From positions 1 to 20,022 of the forward strand of contig CAZDDZ010000047.1 of the NCBI GenBank assembly GCA_964504285.1: DNA of 20,022 bases, read 5' to 3'. The first letter of the stretch is position 1; each line of letters starts with the position of its first letter. Under the pieces are notes generated by a model. The model was given only the letters and a program-made list of their open reading frames with translations, had not been told where the DNA came from and did not search any database. The translations under genes were made by a program, and so were the position numbers. Source of the DNA: Pseudoflavonifractor sp964504285 (lineage in GTDB: Bacteria > Bacillota > Clostridia > Oscillospirales > Oscillospiraceae). Of this stretch, positions 7,891 through 14,878 are shown piece by piece.

Positions 7891-8663
7891 AAACGCTGAT
7901 CTTATCCTTAAGCCCACGGAAAAGTTTTAGCACCTCCCTGTATTTCTCCAGAATATTAAAGTTTTTTATGACAAAAGGCGAAGTATCTATTCTTGAGCTG
8001 AAAACGCAAAAGCAATATAATGAGTTAGAAAAAATGCTTGAGCACGTGGACAATCTTGTCTTTGCCACGCCAGTATATGTTGATGCCCTTCCATCCACCG
8101 TTTTAGATAGGCTTGTGCAAATCGAACGGTATGCCCAAGGCAAAAACCTGTCAGTGAATGTTTATGCCCTTACAAATTGCGGCTTTTATGAGGGAGACCA
8201 GTGTCAATTAGCTCTTAACACCCTTGCTATTTGGTCCAAAAAATGTGGTTTTTCATATAAAGGCGGCCTTGGAATTGGCGCGGGTGTAATGGTTGGGTTT
8301 ATTCGAACGCTTATCCCAATAGGAATTGTCATTACCCTGCTTGAAATTTTGATTAGAGCGGTCATCTGTCTTGTGGGTGGAAATTTTACAGCAACTGCTA
8401 TTTTTAATCATTTTTTCCCCTACACCCTCGTCATTCAAACAGTCCTTTACCTTCTTTGGAGCACGGGCCTGTTTGTTAACATTTTTCGTTTGGCAAACTT
8501 TGTGCAGTCGGGTACTTCCATGAAAGTAAAGTTTACAAGCATTTGGTTTTGCCCTAGATTTCTATTTGTAATAATTGCCTCCCTTTATTGGTTGTTGGCC
8601 TCTATGCTTTGGTACCGAGGTGCTTTTTGGAGGCTTCATAAAGAGCCCTATGGCAGTAATTAA
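7887..8663 (+). CDS. Flavodoxin-fold protein with C-terminal membrane segments
   Basis: Residues 1-140 look like a second flavodoxin/FMN-reductase domain: MKTLILSLSPRK is the first strand and phosphate-binding loop, FATPVYVDALPSTVLDR is the second FMN loop, and ALTNCGFYEG follows. From about residue 135 the chain becomes strongly hydrophobic, with three or four candidate membrane spans (about 136-170, 178-205 and 217-240). A soluble flavin domain attached to an integral membrane region would suit electron transfer to quinones or a membrane partner. It is translationally coupled to the first flavoprotein, and the two may form a heterodimer. An alternative is a reading error that fused or altered the tail, but the hydrophobic segments look coherent. 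No ligand or substrate can be named. Confidence 0.65.
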   Translation: MKTLILSLSPRKSFSTSLYFSRILKFFMTKGEVSILELKTQKQYNELEKMLEHVDNLVFATPVYVDALPSTVLDRLVQIERYAQGKNLSVNVYALTNCGFYEGDQCQLALNTLAIWSKKCGFSYKGGLGIGAGVMVGFIRTLIPIGIVITLLEILIRAVICLVGGNFTATAIFNHFFPYTLVIQTVLYLLWSTGLFVNIFRLANFVQSGTSMKVKFTSIWFCPRFLFVIIASLYWLLASMLWYRGAFWRLHKEPYGSN

Positions 8664-8726
8664 AAATTGCGCAAACCCATGCATTTACATGTTGATTCCG
8701 TTTATCACTAAAATAAGAACAGCTTT

Positions 8727-8762
8727 AAAAGGCATCACCGCTCAAGAGCGGTGATGCCTTTT
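8727..8762. terminator. Strong bidirectional terminator
   Basis: Perfect 16-bp arms 8727-8742 and 8747-8762 with loop CAAG. A-tracts and T-tracts flank the stem symmetrically (AAAAGGCATC and GATGCCTTTT), so it can stop the flavoprotein operon on the plus strand and the phage operon arriving on the minus strand. It marks the boundary of the phage block. Confidence 0.85.
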
Positions 8763-8866
8763 AAATATCTTTATTAAAGCGGGTGCTCGGGGTCCATCCA
8801 GCCAGAAATCAGAATTTGTCCCTGACGAGATTTTTGCAGAAAAGCTCTTAATGCATACAGGAGTTT

Positions 8867-9340
8867 TTACTGCGGCCTGCAATCTACCCTTTCACTGTTT
8901 ATTTCCCCCTTATTCCCCTTATCCTGCAATGCCTCCAGCGCATTCTTTAAAAACCTGGGATAGGGCACCCCCATCAACCCCATATTTTCCAGTATCGACA
9001 GTCCCTCGTTACCGATGAAGAAAAAAATCACCGCCATGCGGGTGTACTGTCCCGCTCCAACCAGTGCGTCCAGCCGCACCGCCACCAGCACCAGCAGCAG
9101 CTCCGCGCCCTTTTTGCACAGCCCCTTAAACCCCGCTCGACTATCCAGCCGTCCTTGCTTGCTCTTGCCCGAGCACTTGAATACTCCCGCCACCACCACG
9201 CCGCTGACGCAGTCGGCAGCCATCAGGAACAGAAGGGTCTGCAAAGCGGCGTCCCAGCCCCCCATTAATCCTGTCACCGCACTCACCCCGGCGGCAATGG
9301 CCGCCAAAACCGCGTTTTTTATTGCCACAGTCTCATTCAT
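8867..9340 (-). CDS. Phage holin (toxin secretion / lysis holin family)
   Basis: Holins form membrane lesions that let lysis enzymes reach the wall. The 157-residue product fits the phage_holin_4_1 (TcdE / phage lysis holin) pattern, with hydrophobic segments near 10-28, 32-55 and 80-115 and the family-like stretch DSRAGFKGLCKKGAELLLVLVAVRLD. I chose the ATG at 9340, preceded by AAGGGGTTAGG, over the GTG at 9361. It is the last gene of the phage operon. No endolysin gene follows before the terminator at 8727-8762. Confidence 0.85.
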   Translation of the reverse strand: MNETVAIKNAVLAAIAAGVSAVTGLMGGWDAALQTLLFLMAADCVSGVVVAGVFKCSGKSKQGRLDSRAGFKGLCKKGAELLLVLVAVRLDALVGAGQYTRMAVIFFFIGNEGLSILENMGLMGVPYPRFLKNALEALQDKGNKGEINSERVDCRPQ

Positions 9341-9379
9341 TTTCCTAACCCCTTCTCTCACCGTCGTTGGGCTCCGCCC

Positions 9380-9946
9380 CTACCGCACCAGTTTCTCCAG
9401 CTCTCCCCAGGTCAGCCCCCTGCTCTCCAGCGCTCCCCATGTTTTGAATTTCTCCTCCAGCATGGCCCAGGTCACATACCAGTACACATACGCAATATCC
9501 AGGTGGCAGGGCAAGATGTCCTCAATTATTCCCCGCAGCTCGTCAAAACCATCCGGAATGCCCGGCACATCGGGAAAGCGCACCTCCACCCTGCCCGGCG
9601 TGTCCGTCTCGCTTGCCACAGCGTTAATGCCGCAGCCCGCCAAATTGTCGTTGACCGCCGCCAGAGTAAAGCTGTCTCCGCCGACCCGCAGGAGAGCCGC
9701 CAGTGCCGCCCGCCTGCGCTCCAGCGTCGCCGCCATAGGCTTGCGGGAGAGCAATCCCTCCACCGCGTCCAGCCCCCAGCCCTCTGCCGTGAGCAAGCTG
9801 CTCTCCCGCTCCAGCTCCTTTAAAACAGCCTCGCAGATATCCAGCTCACCGCCAATACTCTCCAGTTCACCGCCATTCACCGTTCCTTCCAGGCGGTAGA
9901 CCCCCATGGGCCGCAGTAATTCCTTTAGGTACGCGCCATAGCTCAT
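9380..9946 (-). CDS. Baseplate/tail protein, YmfQ (DUF2313) / XkdU-like
   Basis: The 188-residue protein matches the YmfQ family (XkdU in PBSX), which lies next to baseplate J in contractile phages and is thought to link baseplate wedge and fibres. Visible features are the start SYGAYLKELLRPMGVYRLEG, the segment LLSRKPMAATLERRRAAL with its arginine-rich helix, and PDVPGIPDGFDELRGIIEDILPCHLDIAYVY, the family's typical C-terminal region. Its ATG overlaps the baseplate J stop by 4 nt (ATGA). In PBSX a fibre gene (xkdV) follows; here only 39 nt separate its stop from the holin start. Confidence 0.85.
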   Translation of the reverse strand: MSYGAYLKELLRPMGVYRLEGTVNGGELESIGGELDICEAVLKELERESSLLTAEGWGLDAVEGLLSRKPMAATLERRRAALAALLRVGGDSFTLAAVNDNLAGCGINAVASETDTPGRVEVRFPDVPGIPDGFDELRGIIEDILPCHLDIAYVYWYVTWAMLEEKFKTWGALESRGLTWGELEKLVR

Positions 9947-11007
9947 ACCATTCCCTCCATCTGCGCAATGGTCAGCGTACCCAGCTGGGGCAGCTGGCTT
10001 GCCGTCACCGCCACATCTTCGGAAGGTGTAGTCAGCTTGTAATTGGCGACCCCTTCTACCCGAAAGATAAGATCCCCCAGCTCGGCTCGCAGGACGTTTT
10101 TCCCCAGTCTTGTGCCATTAAACCAGCCCCGCACAGCAGTATCCACCGCCGCCTTCACAGCCGCAAACTCCCGCCCCGCCTCAGGTGTAATGCTCACAGT
10201 CACGCTTACCGACTTTGCGCCGGGAGCCAAAACCCCCACGTCCACCGCAATTTCCCGCCGTGCCCTGTAATAGTCCTTTACTCGACTGATCAGCGCCGTC
10301 TCCGGCATTCCCGCCGCCGTGGCAATAACCACATCTACCGTACCCACACCCCGATTTCGGGGCAACACAGCGGCGGCGGCTACCTCCGAAAAGGACATGG
10401 CGCCCTGTTCATAAAAGGCCGAATTTGCGCCATTGGGCAGGCGCTGAAAGGTCTCCATTACCCGCACTCGCAGCTCCTCATCCCCCTCCCGGTCGGTGCC
10501 TCCGATAAAGGCCTGGGGGTTGGCGCATCGGTTCACCCCCACCGGGGCAACCGCCATGGCGAAAATAGTGTCTGCGCCCACATTTCCTCTGCTTCCAGCC
10601 ACCGCCGCCCGGGCGGGTACATCCACCTGGGTGCTTCCGGCAGTCAATGTTTTGACCTGAGTAGTCTCAAAGCGCTCCAGCCCCGCCGTCATGCATACAG
10701 TTCCTTCAGGAATAACTAAATCGGTGGCTGCCGCCTTGTCGGCCAAAAAGCGAATTACTCCCTGAGCTTTGGCCGCCTCACGCCGCTCCACCCCGCGCAG
10801 CGCCGCGTGCATGTCCAGTCGCTCTCCTGCCGCCGTCTGAGGAAAGCACTGTCTTTCCGTCCAATCACACTGGGTCTCCAGCGCGCAAATCTGCGCAGCC
10901 ACCGCGTAAAACCGTGCCGCCAGTTCTCCCGACTGCCCCACCACAGTTCCCGTCCGCCGTGTAAATTCCTCCGCCAGCTGACCATAAACCTCGTCTACTG
11001 TTTTCAT
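9943..11007 (-). CDS. xkdT: Baseplate J-like protein (XkdT)
   Basis: A 354-residue baseplate wedge protein of the gpJ family, which builds the ring that triggers sheath contraction. Seen are TVDEVYGQLAEEFTRRTG at the start, the conserved region RGNVGADTIFAMAVAPVGV near 138-156, and GGTDREGDEELRVRVMETFQ near 167-187, which is diagnostic for baseplate J. A beta-rich C-terminus follows. Length is normal. It begins 11 nt after the gp25-like gene, with AGGGGGCGGGG as ribosome binding site, and overlaps the next gene by 4 nt. Confidence 0.93.
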   Translation of the reverse strand: MKTVDEVYGQLAEEFTRRTGTVVGQSGELAARFYAVAAQICALETQCDWTERQCFPQTAAGERLDMHAALRGVERREAAKAQGVIRFLADKAAATDLVIPEGTVCMTAGLERFETTQVKTLTAGSTQVDVPARAAVAGSRGNVGADTIFAMAVAPVGVNRCANPQAFIGGTDREGDEELRVRVMETFQRLPNGANSAFYEQGAMSFSEVAAAAVLPRNRGVGTVDVVIATAAGMPETALISRVKDYYRARREIAVDVGVLAPGAKSVSVTVSITPEAGREFAAVKAAVDTAVRGWFNGTRLGKNVLRAELGDLIFRVEGVANYKLTTPSEDVAVTASQLPQLGTLTIAQMEGMV

Positions 11008-11018
11008 TTCCCCGCCCC

Positions 11019-11360
11019 CTATTTTACCGTCACGCTGCCCGTAAGCCGTTGCCCCTCATACTCCATCTGAACCGTCAGTGCCATGGTCTCCTCTGCCCCG
11101 GCCTCCAGGGTAACGCCGGTCACATGCAGTCCAGTCTCCTCGGCGAGCGCCTCCTCCACATACTGCCGCGCCGCCGATAGCCGCATACCCGGTTTCTCCC
11201 TTGGCAGCAGATAGAGCCTGCTCCCCAGCTCCGGCAGAAAAGGAAAGCTCCCTCGCCGTACCGAGAGCTTCCACAGCACCCGCTGTAACAGCTCGTCATT
11301 TCCCTCCGCCTTCCGAAGTCCGCCGCTCTCCGCGGGGATATAATCTCCGTCCTTAAGCAT
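11019..11360 (-). CDS. Baseplate wedge protein, gp25 / DUF2634 (XkdS)-like
   Basis: A 113-residue protein with the family signature ELLQRVLWKLSVRRGSFPFLPELGSRLYLL near residues 22-52; the RRGSFPF-PELGSRL core is typical of gp25/XkdS wedge proteins, which join the baseplate ring and start sheath polymerisation. I chose the ATG at 11360: a GGAG site lies 4 nt before it, and it overlaps the upstream stop by 8 nt. A longer frame to 11405 would overlap the preceding gene by 53 nt and adds no family sequence. Confidence 0.8.
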   Translation of the reverse strand: MLKDGDYIPAESGGLRKAEGNDELLQRVLWKLSVRRGSFPFLPELGSRLYLLPREKPGMRLSAARQYVEEALAEETGLHVTGVTLEAGAEETMALTVQMEYEGQRLTGSVTVK

Positions 11361-11730
11361 CAGCTCCACCGCTGCCGCCTCCCAACTCCTCAATGGGCGT
11401 TCCATTCACCAGTACCCGCCCCGTCAGCTCTATGCTGCCGTCGTTACAAAGGCAAATGGACGCCCCCCCCTGCCCGGCCACCAGCAGCACTTCACCCGGC
11501 GCCACTGTCCCGCCGCACCGGGCTGCCGCCACATAGGGGCCGTCCGCCCCCTTTACCACCAGCAGCTCCTGTCCCAGCACAGGCCGCCAGCAATAGCCTC
11601 CCGGCCCGTAAACCGGCACTTCCCGCCGCTCTCCGTCCAAATAGACGCCTACCAGGTCACCCTCCAGCGTAGCAGTCCCGGCCAATACCGCCTCTCCCTG
11701 CCGTAAGCGCCTGTTTTTTGATAGCCACAC
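11353..11730 (-). CDS. Spike-like baseplate protein (gpV / DUF2577 position)
   Basis: A 125-residue protein between the gpD-like hub and the gp25-like gene, where contractile phages encode the spike tip (gpV) and PBSX encodes XkdR (DUF2577). It is predicted mostly beta: ATLEGDLVGVYLDGERREVPVYGP, then a C-terminal run GGASICLCNDGSIELTGRVL ending VNGTPI, which resembles the repeating beta-helix of spike tips. The start is GTG at 11730, six nt beyond the upstream stop, with a weak GAGAGGTGAG site. The role is by position and fold pattern; no catalytic motif is seen. Confidence 0.65.
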   Translation of the reverse strand: MWLSKNRRLRQGEAVLAGTATLEGDLVGVYLDGERREVPVYGPGGYCWRPVLGQELLVVKGADGPYVAAARCGGTVAPGEVLLVAGQGGASICLCNDGSIELTGRVLVNGTPIEELGGGSGGADA

Positions 11731-11736
11731 CCTGTC

Positions 11737-12687
11737 TCACCTCTCACTTTCACTGTTCCCCAGCACCAGGCGCGTATACGCTCCCCGGGCGTTCATTCCG
11801 CACTCGCTCTCCTGCACCCGCCATACTCCGTCTACGGCAGGTCTCGTCCTCCTTACCTCCACCAGCTCCCCCGGCCACGCGGCAAATACCTTGGGCAGCG
11901 TCACCTCCAGCGTCAGCCGCCCTTCCGCCGACTGCGCCAGCTGAAATTCGCCGCTTTGCCGCATCTCCCGGTAGCTGCTCTTTCCCGGCGTGCAGATGAC
12001 CCTCCTGCACCGGTAGCCCCTGTCCAAAAGCGCCTGATTGACCGTCCGCTGGCTGGTTTTCCTGGCTCTGTCCAGCACCAGCACCTCGGAGAGCACTCCA
12101 TACCGCCGCTCACGGTAGCAAAGCTGTACCAATGGGGTATTATCGTCAATGACCAGCCGCTTTTCGCTTTCCCAGTCGGTCAGCACCAGCCGCCCCGCCC
12201 GGTCAAATCGTGGCTCTATCCCGCCGTGATACTTGGCAAAGTCCCGCAGCACCTGCCACTCGCTGCTGCCGCTCTCCACCGAAAAGCCCGGCACCGGCGG
12301 AACCTGTCCCCGCTGGGACAGCAAGATGCCATAAGGAAACACATGATCCCGTAAAATATCGTCCAGAGTAGCCGTCTGGTAATCCGCCGGCGCCGCCTCA
12401 TTGTCCAGCAGCAGCGCACCCATGCCCCGCCCGGCAAGAAAGAGCCTGCCCCCCTCCTCGCCCCAGCGGCACTCATACTCGTCCACCACCCCGGCAAATA
12501 CTTGCTCCTCCCCCTCAAACCCTTCAAAGCTCACCCCGTCAGACAGGGCTTTTTCCAGCCCCGCCCCCCAGGGGCAGCGCACTTCAAAGCTGTCGCAGGG
12601 CGTGCCGCAGGCGTACTGCAGCTTCCATTCCAGCAGAACAGGCAGCGCAAACCGCCTGCCGTCATAGGTCTTAATTACCCCCGTCAT
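11737..12687 (-). CDS. xkdQ: Late control gpD / XkdQ-like baseplate hub protein
   Basis: A 316-residue protein of the gpD/XkdQ hub class, the trimeric hub that caps the tube and holds the spike. The N-terminal half has CDSFEVRCPWGAGLEKALSD and VFAGVVDEYECRW, typical of the hub beta domain (ligand-like swirl fold). The middle has FSVESGSSEWQVLRDFAKYHG, the domain that in XkdQ precedes FDRAGRLVLTDW. Its ATG overlaps the LysM gene's stop by 4 nt (ATGA). Length is close to PBSX XkdQ. Confidence 0.85.
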   Translation of the reverse strand: MTGVIKTYDGRRFALPVLLEWKLQYACGTPCDSFEVRCPWGAGLEKALSDGVSFEGFEGEEQVFAGVVDEYECRWGEEGGRLFLAGRGMGALLLDNEAAPADYQTATLDDILRDHVFPYGILLSQRGQVPPVPGFSVESGSSEWQVLRDFAKYHGGIEPRFDRAGRLVLTDWESEKRLVIDDNTPLVQLCYRERRYGVLSEVLVLDRARKTSQRTVNQALLDRGYRCRRVICTPGKSSYREMRQSGEFQLAQSAEGRLTLEVTLPKVFAAWPGELVEVRRTRPAVDGVWRVQESECGMNARGAYTRLVLGNSESER

Positions 12688-13250
12688 TTTACCCGCACCC
12701 GCTCTCCCACCATAATGATGTTGGGATTGCGCAGTTGGGGATTGAGACCAATCACCGTCTCAGGCTTTACCCCGTACCCAGCCGCAATGGCCCACAGGCT
12801 CTCCCCTCGCGCTACCGTGTGCCAAACCGCCCCGCTCTCCTGTCCGCTAATCTCCTGTGCCGGCTTTGTTATTTCCTTCAGTCCGGTGTCGTACTGCCCG
12901 TACTCCTCCCGGAACTCAAAGGAATAGCTCACATAATTGCCCCTGGGCTCCTGTCTCAAGGACAGCGCGGTAAAGTACGCCGATACCGACTGCCAAACCG
13001 GGTGCACCAAAATTCCCGGTCCCGCCTGATAAAACACGCTGGCAAGCCGCTTAAAATCCTCATAGGCTCCCTCGCCTACAAACTCCCCCCGCCCCCGCAG
13101 AACCCGCCTGGTAAACCCCATGTCCTGGAGCACGTACCGCCCGTAAGGCACCCCCACCTCCGCCAGTCTTCTGGCGTAATCAATGGTATATACCTTGGGA
13201 TTGTGGGGCCATACAAACTCCTTAAACCGCATTGCCTCCAGCCTCGCCAT
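12684..13250 (-). CDS. xkdP: LysM-domain tail protein (XkdP-like)
   Basis: The 188-residue product has an N-terminal domain (1-125; MRFKEFVWPHNPKVYTI, VLQDMGFTRRVLRGRGEFVG, GPGILVHPVWQ) of the kind found in tail-hub proteins such as XkdP and the DNA-circulation N-terminal family. A C-terminal LysM domain (about 143-187) follows: WHTVARGESLWAIAAGYGV and NIIMVGERVRVK. LysM binds peptidoglycan or hub partners. In PBSX this gene follows the tape measure, and here it follows the 175-residue protein with 14 nt between. AGGAGGGGG precedes the ATG. Confidence 0.88.
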   Translation of the reverse strand: MARLEAMRFKEFVWPHNPKVYTIDYARRLAEVGVPYGRYVLQDMGFTRRVLRGRGEFVGEGAYEDFKRLASVFYQAGPGILVHPVWQSVSAYFTALSLRQEPRGNYVSYSFEFREEYGQYDTGLKEITKPAQEISGQESGAVWHTVARGESLWAIAAGYGVKPETVIGLNPQLRNPNIIMVGERVRVK

Positions 13251-13264
13251 ATCATGTCCCCCTC

Positions 13265-13792
13265 CTAAAGCAGCTCAAATCCGTTGTCATAGCGCCGAGC
13301 ATCCCGCTGAAAGGCCGCATCCAACTCCAACACCGAGTGTTCCTTGCCGAAGCCCCATTTCTCCGTCTCTGCCGGGGCAGCCGTCTCTCCTCGATACCCT
13401 GCCGCCACCTCTGCCTGCCTTATTTTCATCCGTAAAATTCCCGCCGCGCTGTATTCCCGCTGTGCCGCTCTCGCCACGGGGAGCGTTTCTTCCCAGCGCG
13501 CGTTCTCCGCCTCCCCCGATTTTTCCGCTAAAAAAGCGCTCCGAGAACCTTTCCCGTCCCTTTTTGCGGGCGGCCACACCTTGCTCAGTGGGGCGGCGCT
13601 TTGCTCTCCGTCTGCCTTGTCCCCCGCTGTCTGTTCCTCCGTGGCTAAAACGGGCCGAGGCGCTGTCTCGAAGCGGCCCTGGAAAAATGCTCCCGGCCTC
13701 CGCTCCCCTGTCAGCTTTTTCACCGCAGAAACTGACTGCAGGGACTCCTCACACTCCTCCTGCTCCAGCATCAGCTCAATATAATCGGTCAA
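13265..13792 (-). CDS. Unrecognised 175-aa protein in the tape-measure position
   Basis: No known domain is recognised. The gene sits exactly between the G/GT chaperones and the LysM gene, where contractile phages encode a tape-measure protein of many hundreds of residues. Here only 175 residues are present. Visible features are an acidic start (DYIELMLEQEECEESLQ), a low-complexity, charged, Ala/Glu/Lys/Pro-rich middle, and a distinctive end (FQRDARRYDNGFELL). There is no long coiled coil or hydrophobic segment. The TTG start at 13792 is supported by GGGGGGAG and by a TTGA overlap with the chaperone stop. It may be a mini tape measure, a replacement, or an unrelated accessory protein. Confidence 0.7.
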   Translation of the reverse strand: MTDYIELMLEQEECEESLQSVSAVKKLTGERRPGAFFQGRFETAPRPVLATEEQTAGDKADGEQSAAPLSKVWPPAKRDGKGSRSAFLAEKSGEAENARWEETLPVARAAQREYSAAGILRMKIRQAEVAAGYRGETAAPAETEKWGFGKEHSVLELDAAFQRDARRYDNGFELL

Positions 13793-14085
13793 ACCCGCTC
13801 CCCCCGTTTCAGCCGCTCAAACCGGTCCTCATCAAACCCGGCATTTTTCTCCACTGCCATAACTCCGGTCTCCCGTCCGCAAGCGGGACAGGCTCCCCGC
13901 TCCGCCCGGCTTCTGCACTCGGGGCACAGTGCCTCCAGCGCCTCCTCGTCGTCAAGGAGTAAATTCAGCGCGCACCAGAGGTAGTCCCGGTTCTTCATTT
14001 CCCTGACCCGCGCCTCTGTGGGCAGCGCTCCAAAAGCTTTGAGCACACGCCATTGCAGACGTTCATAAGGCGTGTGCTCCAGGCT
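13789..14085 (-). CDS. GT tail-chaperone extension, reached by -1 frameshift
   Basis: This is the T part of a GT-type tail assembly chaperone. Reading -1 after the slippery site at 14091-14085 gives SLEHTPYERLQWRVLKAFGA, then LPTEARVREMKNRDYLWCAL, a coherent continuation ending at the TGA 13791-13789; the full GT product would be 208 residues. The segment contains a C-x2-C-x8-C-x2-C zinc-ribbon-like pair (CPEC, CPAC) that exists only in the frameshifted product. An independent 69-residue start is also possible: the ATG at 13998 overlaps the G stop as ATGA. GT chaperones normally deliver the tape measure to the tube. Confidence 0.75.
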   Translation of the reverse strand, partial: SLEHTPYERLQWRVLKAFGALPTEARVREMKNRDYLWCALNLLLDDEEALEALCPECRSRAERGACPACGRETGVMAVEKNAGFDEDRFERLKRGERV

Positions 14086-14414
14086 TTTTTTAGCCCTTCC
14101 ACCCGCTCCTCTCCGTCCTCCGCCGATGGATTCTCCCTCCGGTCAAGGTCCGCCCACACCCCGGCAAGTTTCCCAATTTCCGTCGCCGTCATGGCTTCCA
14201 GAACCTCTTTCCCGCTTTCAAACAGGGGTTTCCCCCTCCGCGTCAAGGCTCTTGCCAGCAGGCAGGCATTGGAGCAAAGCGCCCGTTCCCGTTCCCCCTC
14301 CGCCAGCCCCGCCGCCTCCCGGCGTGCCTCTAATAGTTCAAAGGCGGACAAGAGCCTCAGCTCCCGCCCGTCCTCCAGTCTCATTTTTTGCGCCCCCGTC
14401 AAAATACCTGTCAT
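13995..14414 (-). CDS. xkdN: Tail assembly chaperone G (XkdN-like)
   Basis: A 139-residue helical, acidic protein directly after the tail tube, the place of XkdN / gpG. It has ILTGAQKMRLEDGRELRLLS and FELLEARREAAG, then helices to EGLKKAWSTRLM. gpG-type proteins chaperone tape-measure and tube assembly, and the length is close to lambda gpG. The ATG at 14414 follows GGAGGAAAGAG, and this start is preferred to one at 14438. Near its 3' end it carries a programmed -1 frameshift site that yields the GT form. Confidence 0.8.
   Translation of the reverse strand: MTGILTGAQKMRLEDGRELRLLSAFELLEARREAAGLAEGERERALCSNACLLARALTRRGKPLFESGKEVLEAMTATEIGKLAGVWADLDRRENPSAEDGEERVEGLKKAWSTRLMNVCNGVCSKLLERCPQRRGSGK
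14041..14091 (-). promoter_or_regulatory. Programmed -1 ribosomal frameshift signal
   Basis: On the minus strand, the zero frame reads CTA AAA AAA GCC, giving the classic slippery heptamer A AAA AAA (14091-14085). After a 5-nt spacer, an 11-bp perfect stem forms between 14079-14069 (GAGCACACGCC) and 14051-14041 (GGCGTGTGCTC) with a 17-nt loop. The -1 frame downstream encodes the T extension. All three required parts are present at standard spacing. Confidence 0.85.
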
Positions 14415-14456
14415 ATCTCTTTCCTCCGATGCACCCATCCCCCGGTTTCCGCGTTC

Positions 14457-14846
14457 CTATGCCTTAACCTCCAACCGCTTGGCCGCCACAATGCTAATTT
14501 TCTCCACCACCATAGCCCCCAGTGCTCCTGTCTCCCCAATGGCGCTCCACTGGCAGCCCGAGTAAATAATCTTTCTGTCAGGCTTGCAAATCACCAGGCT
14601 AAAATTCTCTAGCTCGTGAAAGTTCAGCCCGTCCCGAATGGCCTCGTCGGTTGCGTAAAGCCTGGTCAGCTCCACCACATGATTCCTCTGCCCCGGAATG
14701 GTGGCAACCGGCTGATCCTCGCCGAAAGCCTCCACCGTCTGGCTGGTCTTACTGGAGCGCGCACTGTAACTTTGCACCACGGCAACCTTTTTGCCGTCCA
14801 CTTCCAAATAAATATCGCTGCTGGTGGGAAATCCCGCAATTTTCAT
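14457..14846 (-). CDS. xkdM: Tail tube protein (XkdM-like)
   Basis: A 129-residue protein with the pattern of contractile-tail tube proteins, which stack as hexamers inside the sheath: IYLEVDGKKVAVVQSYSAR near the N-terminus, GEDQPVATIPGQRNHVVELTR in the middle, and beta-rich CQWSAIGETGALGAMVVEKI near the end. GAAGGGAGTAAA precedes the ATG. It lies between sheath and chaperone genes as in PBSX, but about 245 nt of structured repeat separate it from the sheath gene. Confidence 0.9.
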   Translation of the reverse strand: MKIAGFPTSSDIYLEVDGKKVAVVQSYSARSSKTSQTVEAFGEDQPVATIPGQRNHVVELTRLYATDEAIRDGLNFHELENFSLVICKPDRKIIYSGCQWSAIGETGALGAMVVEKISIVAAKRLEVKA

Positions 14847-14878
14847 ATTTTACTCCCTTCTCGCTTTATCCACCTGTT

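Noticed and set aside
8763..8866. Phage attachment site next to the holin
   Set aside because: No tRNA gene, integrase or direct repeat is visible, and the other end of the element is outside the window.
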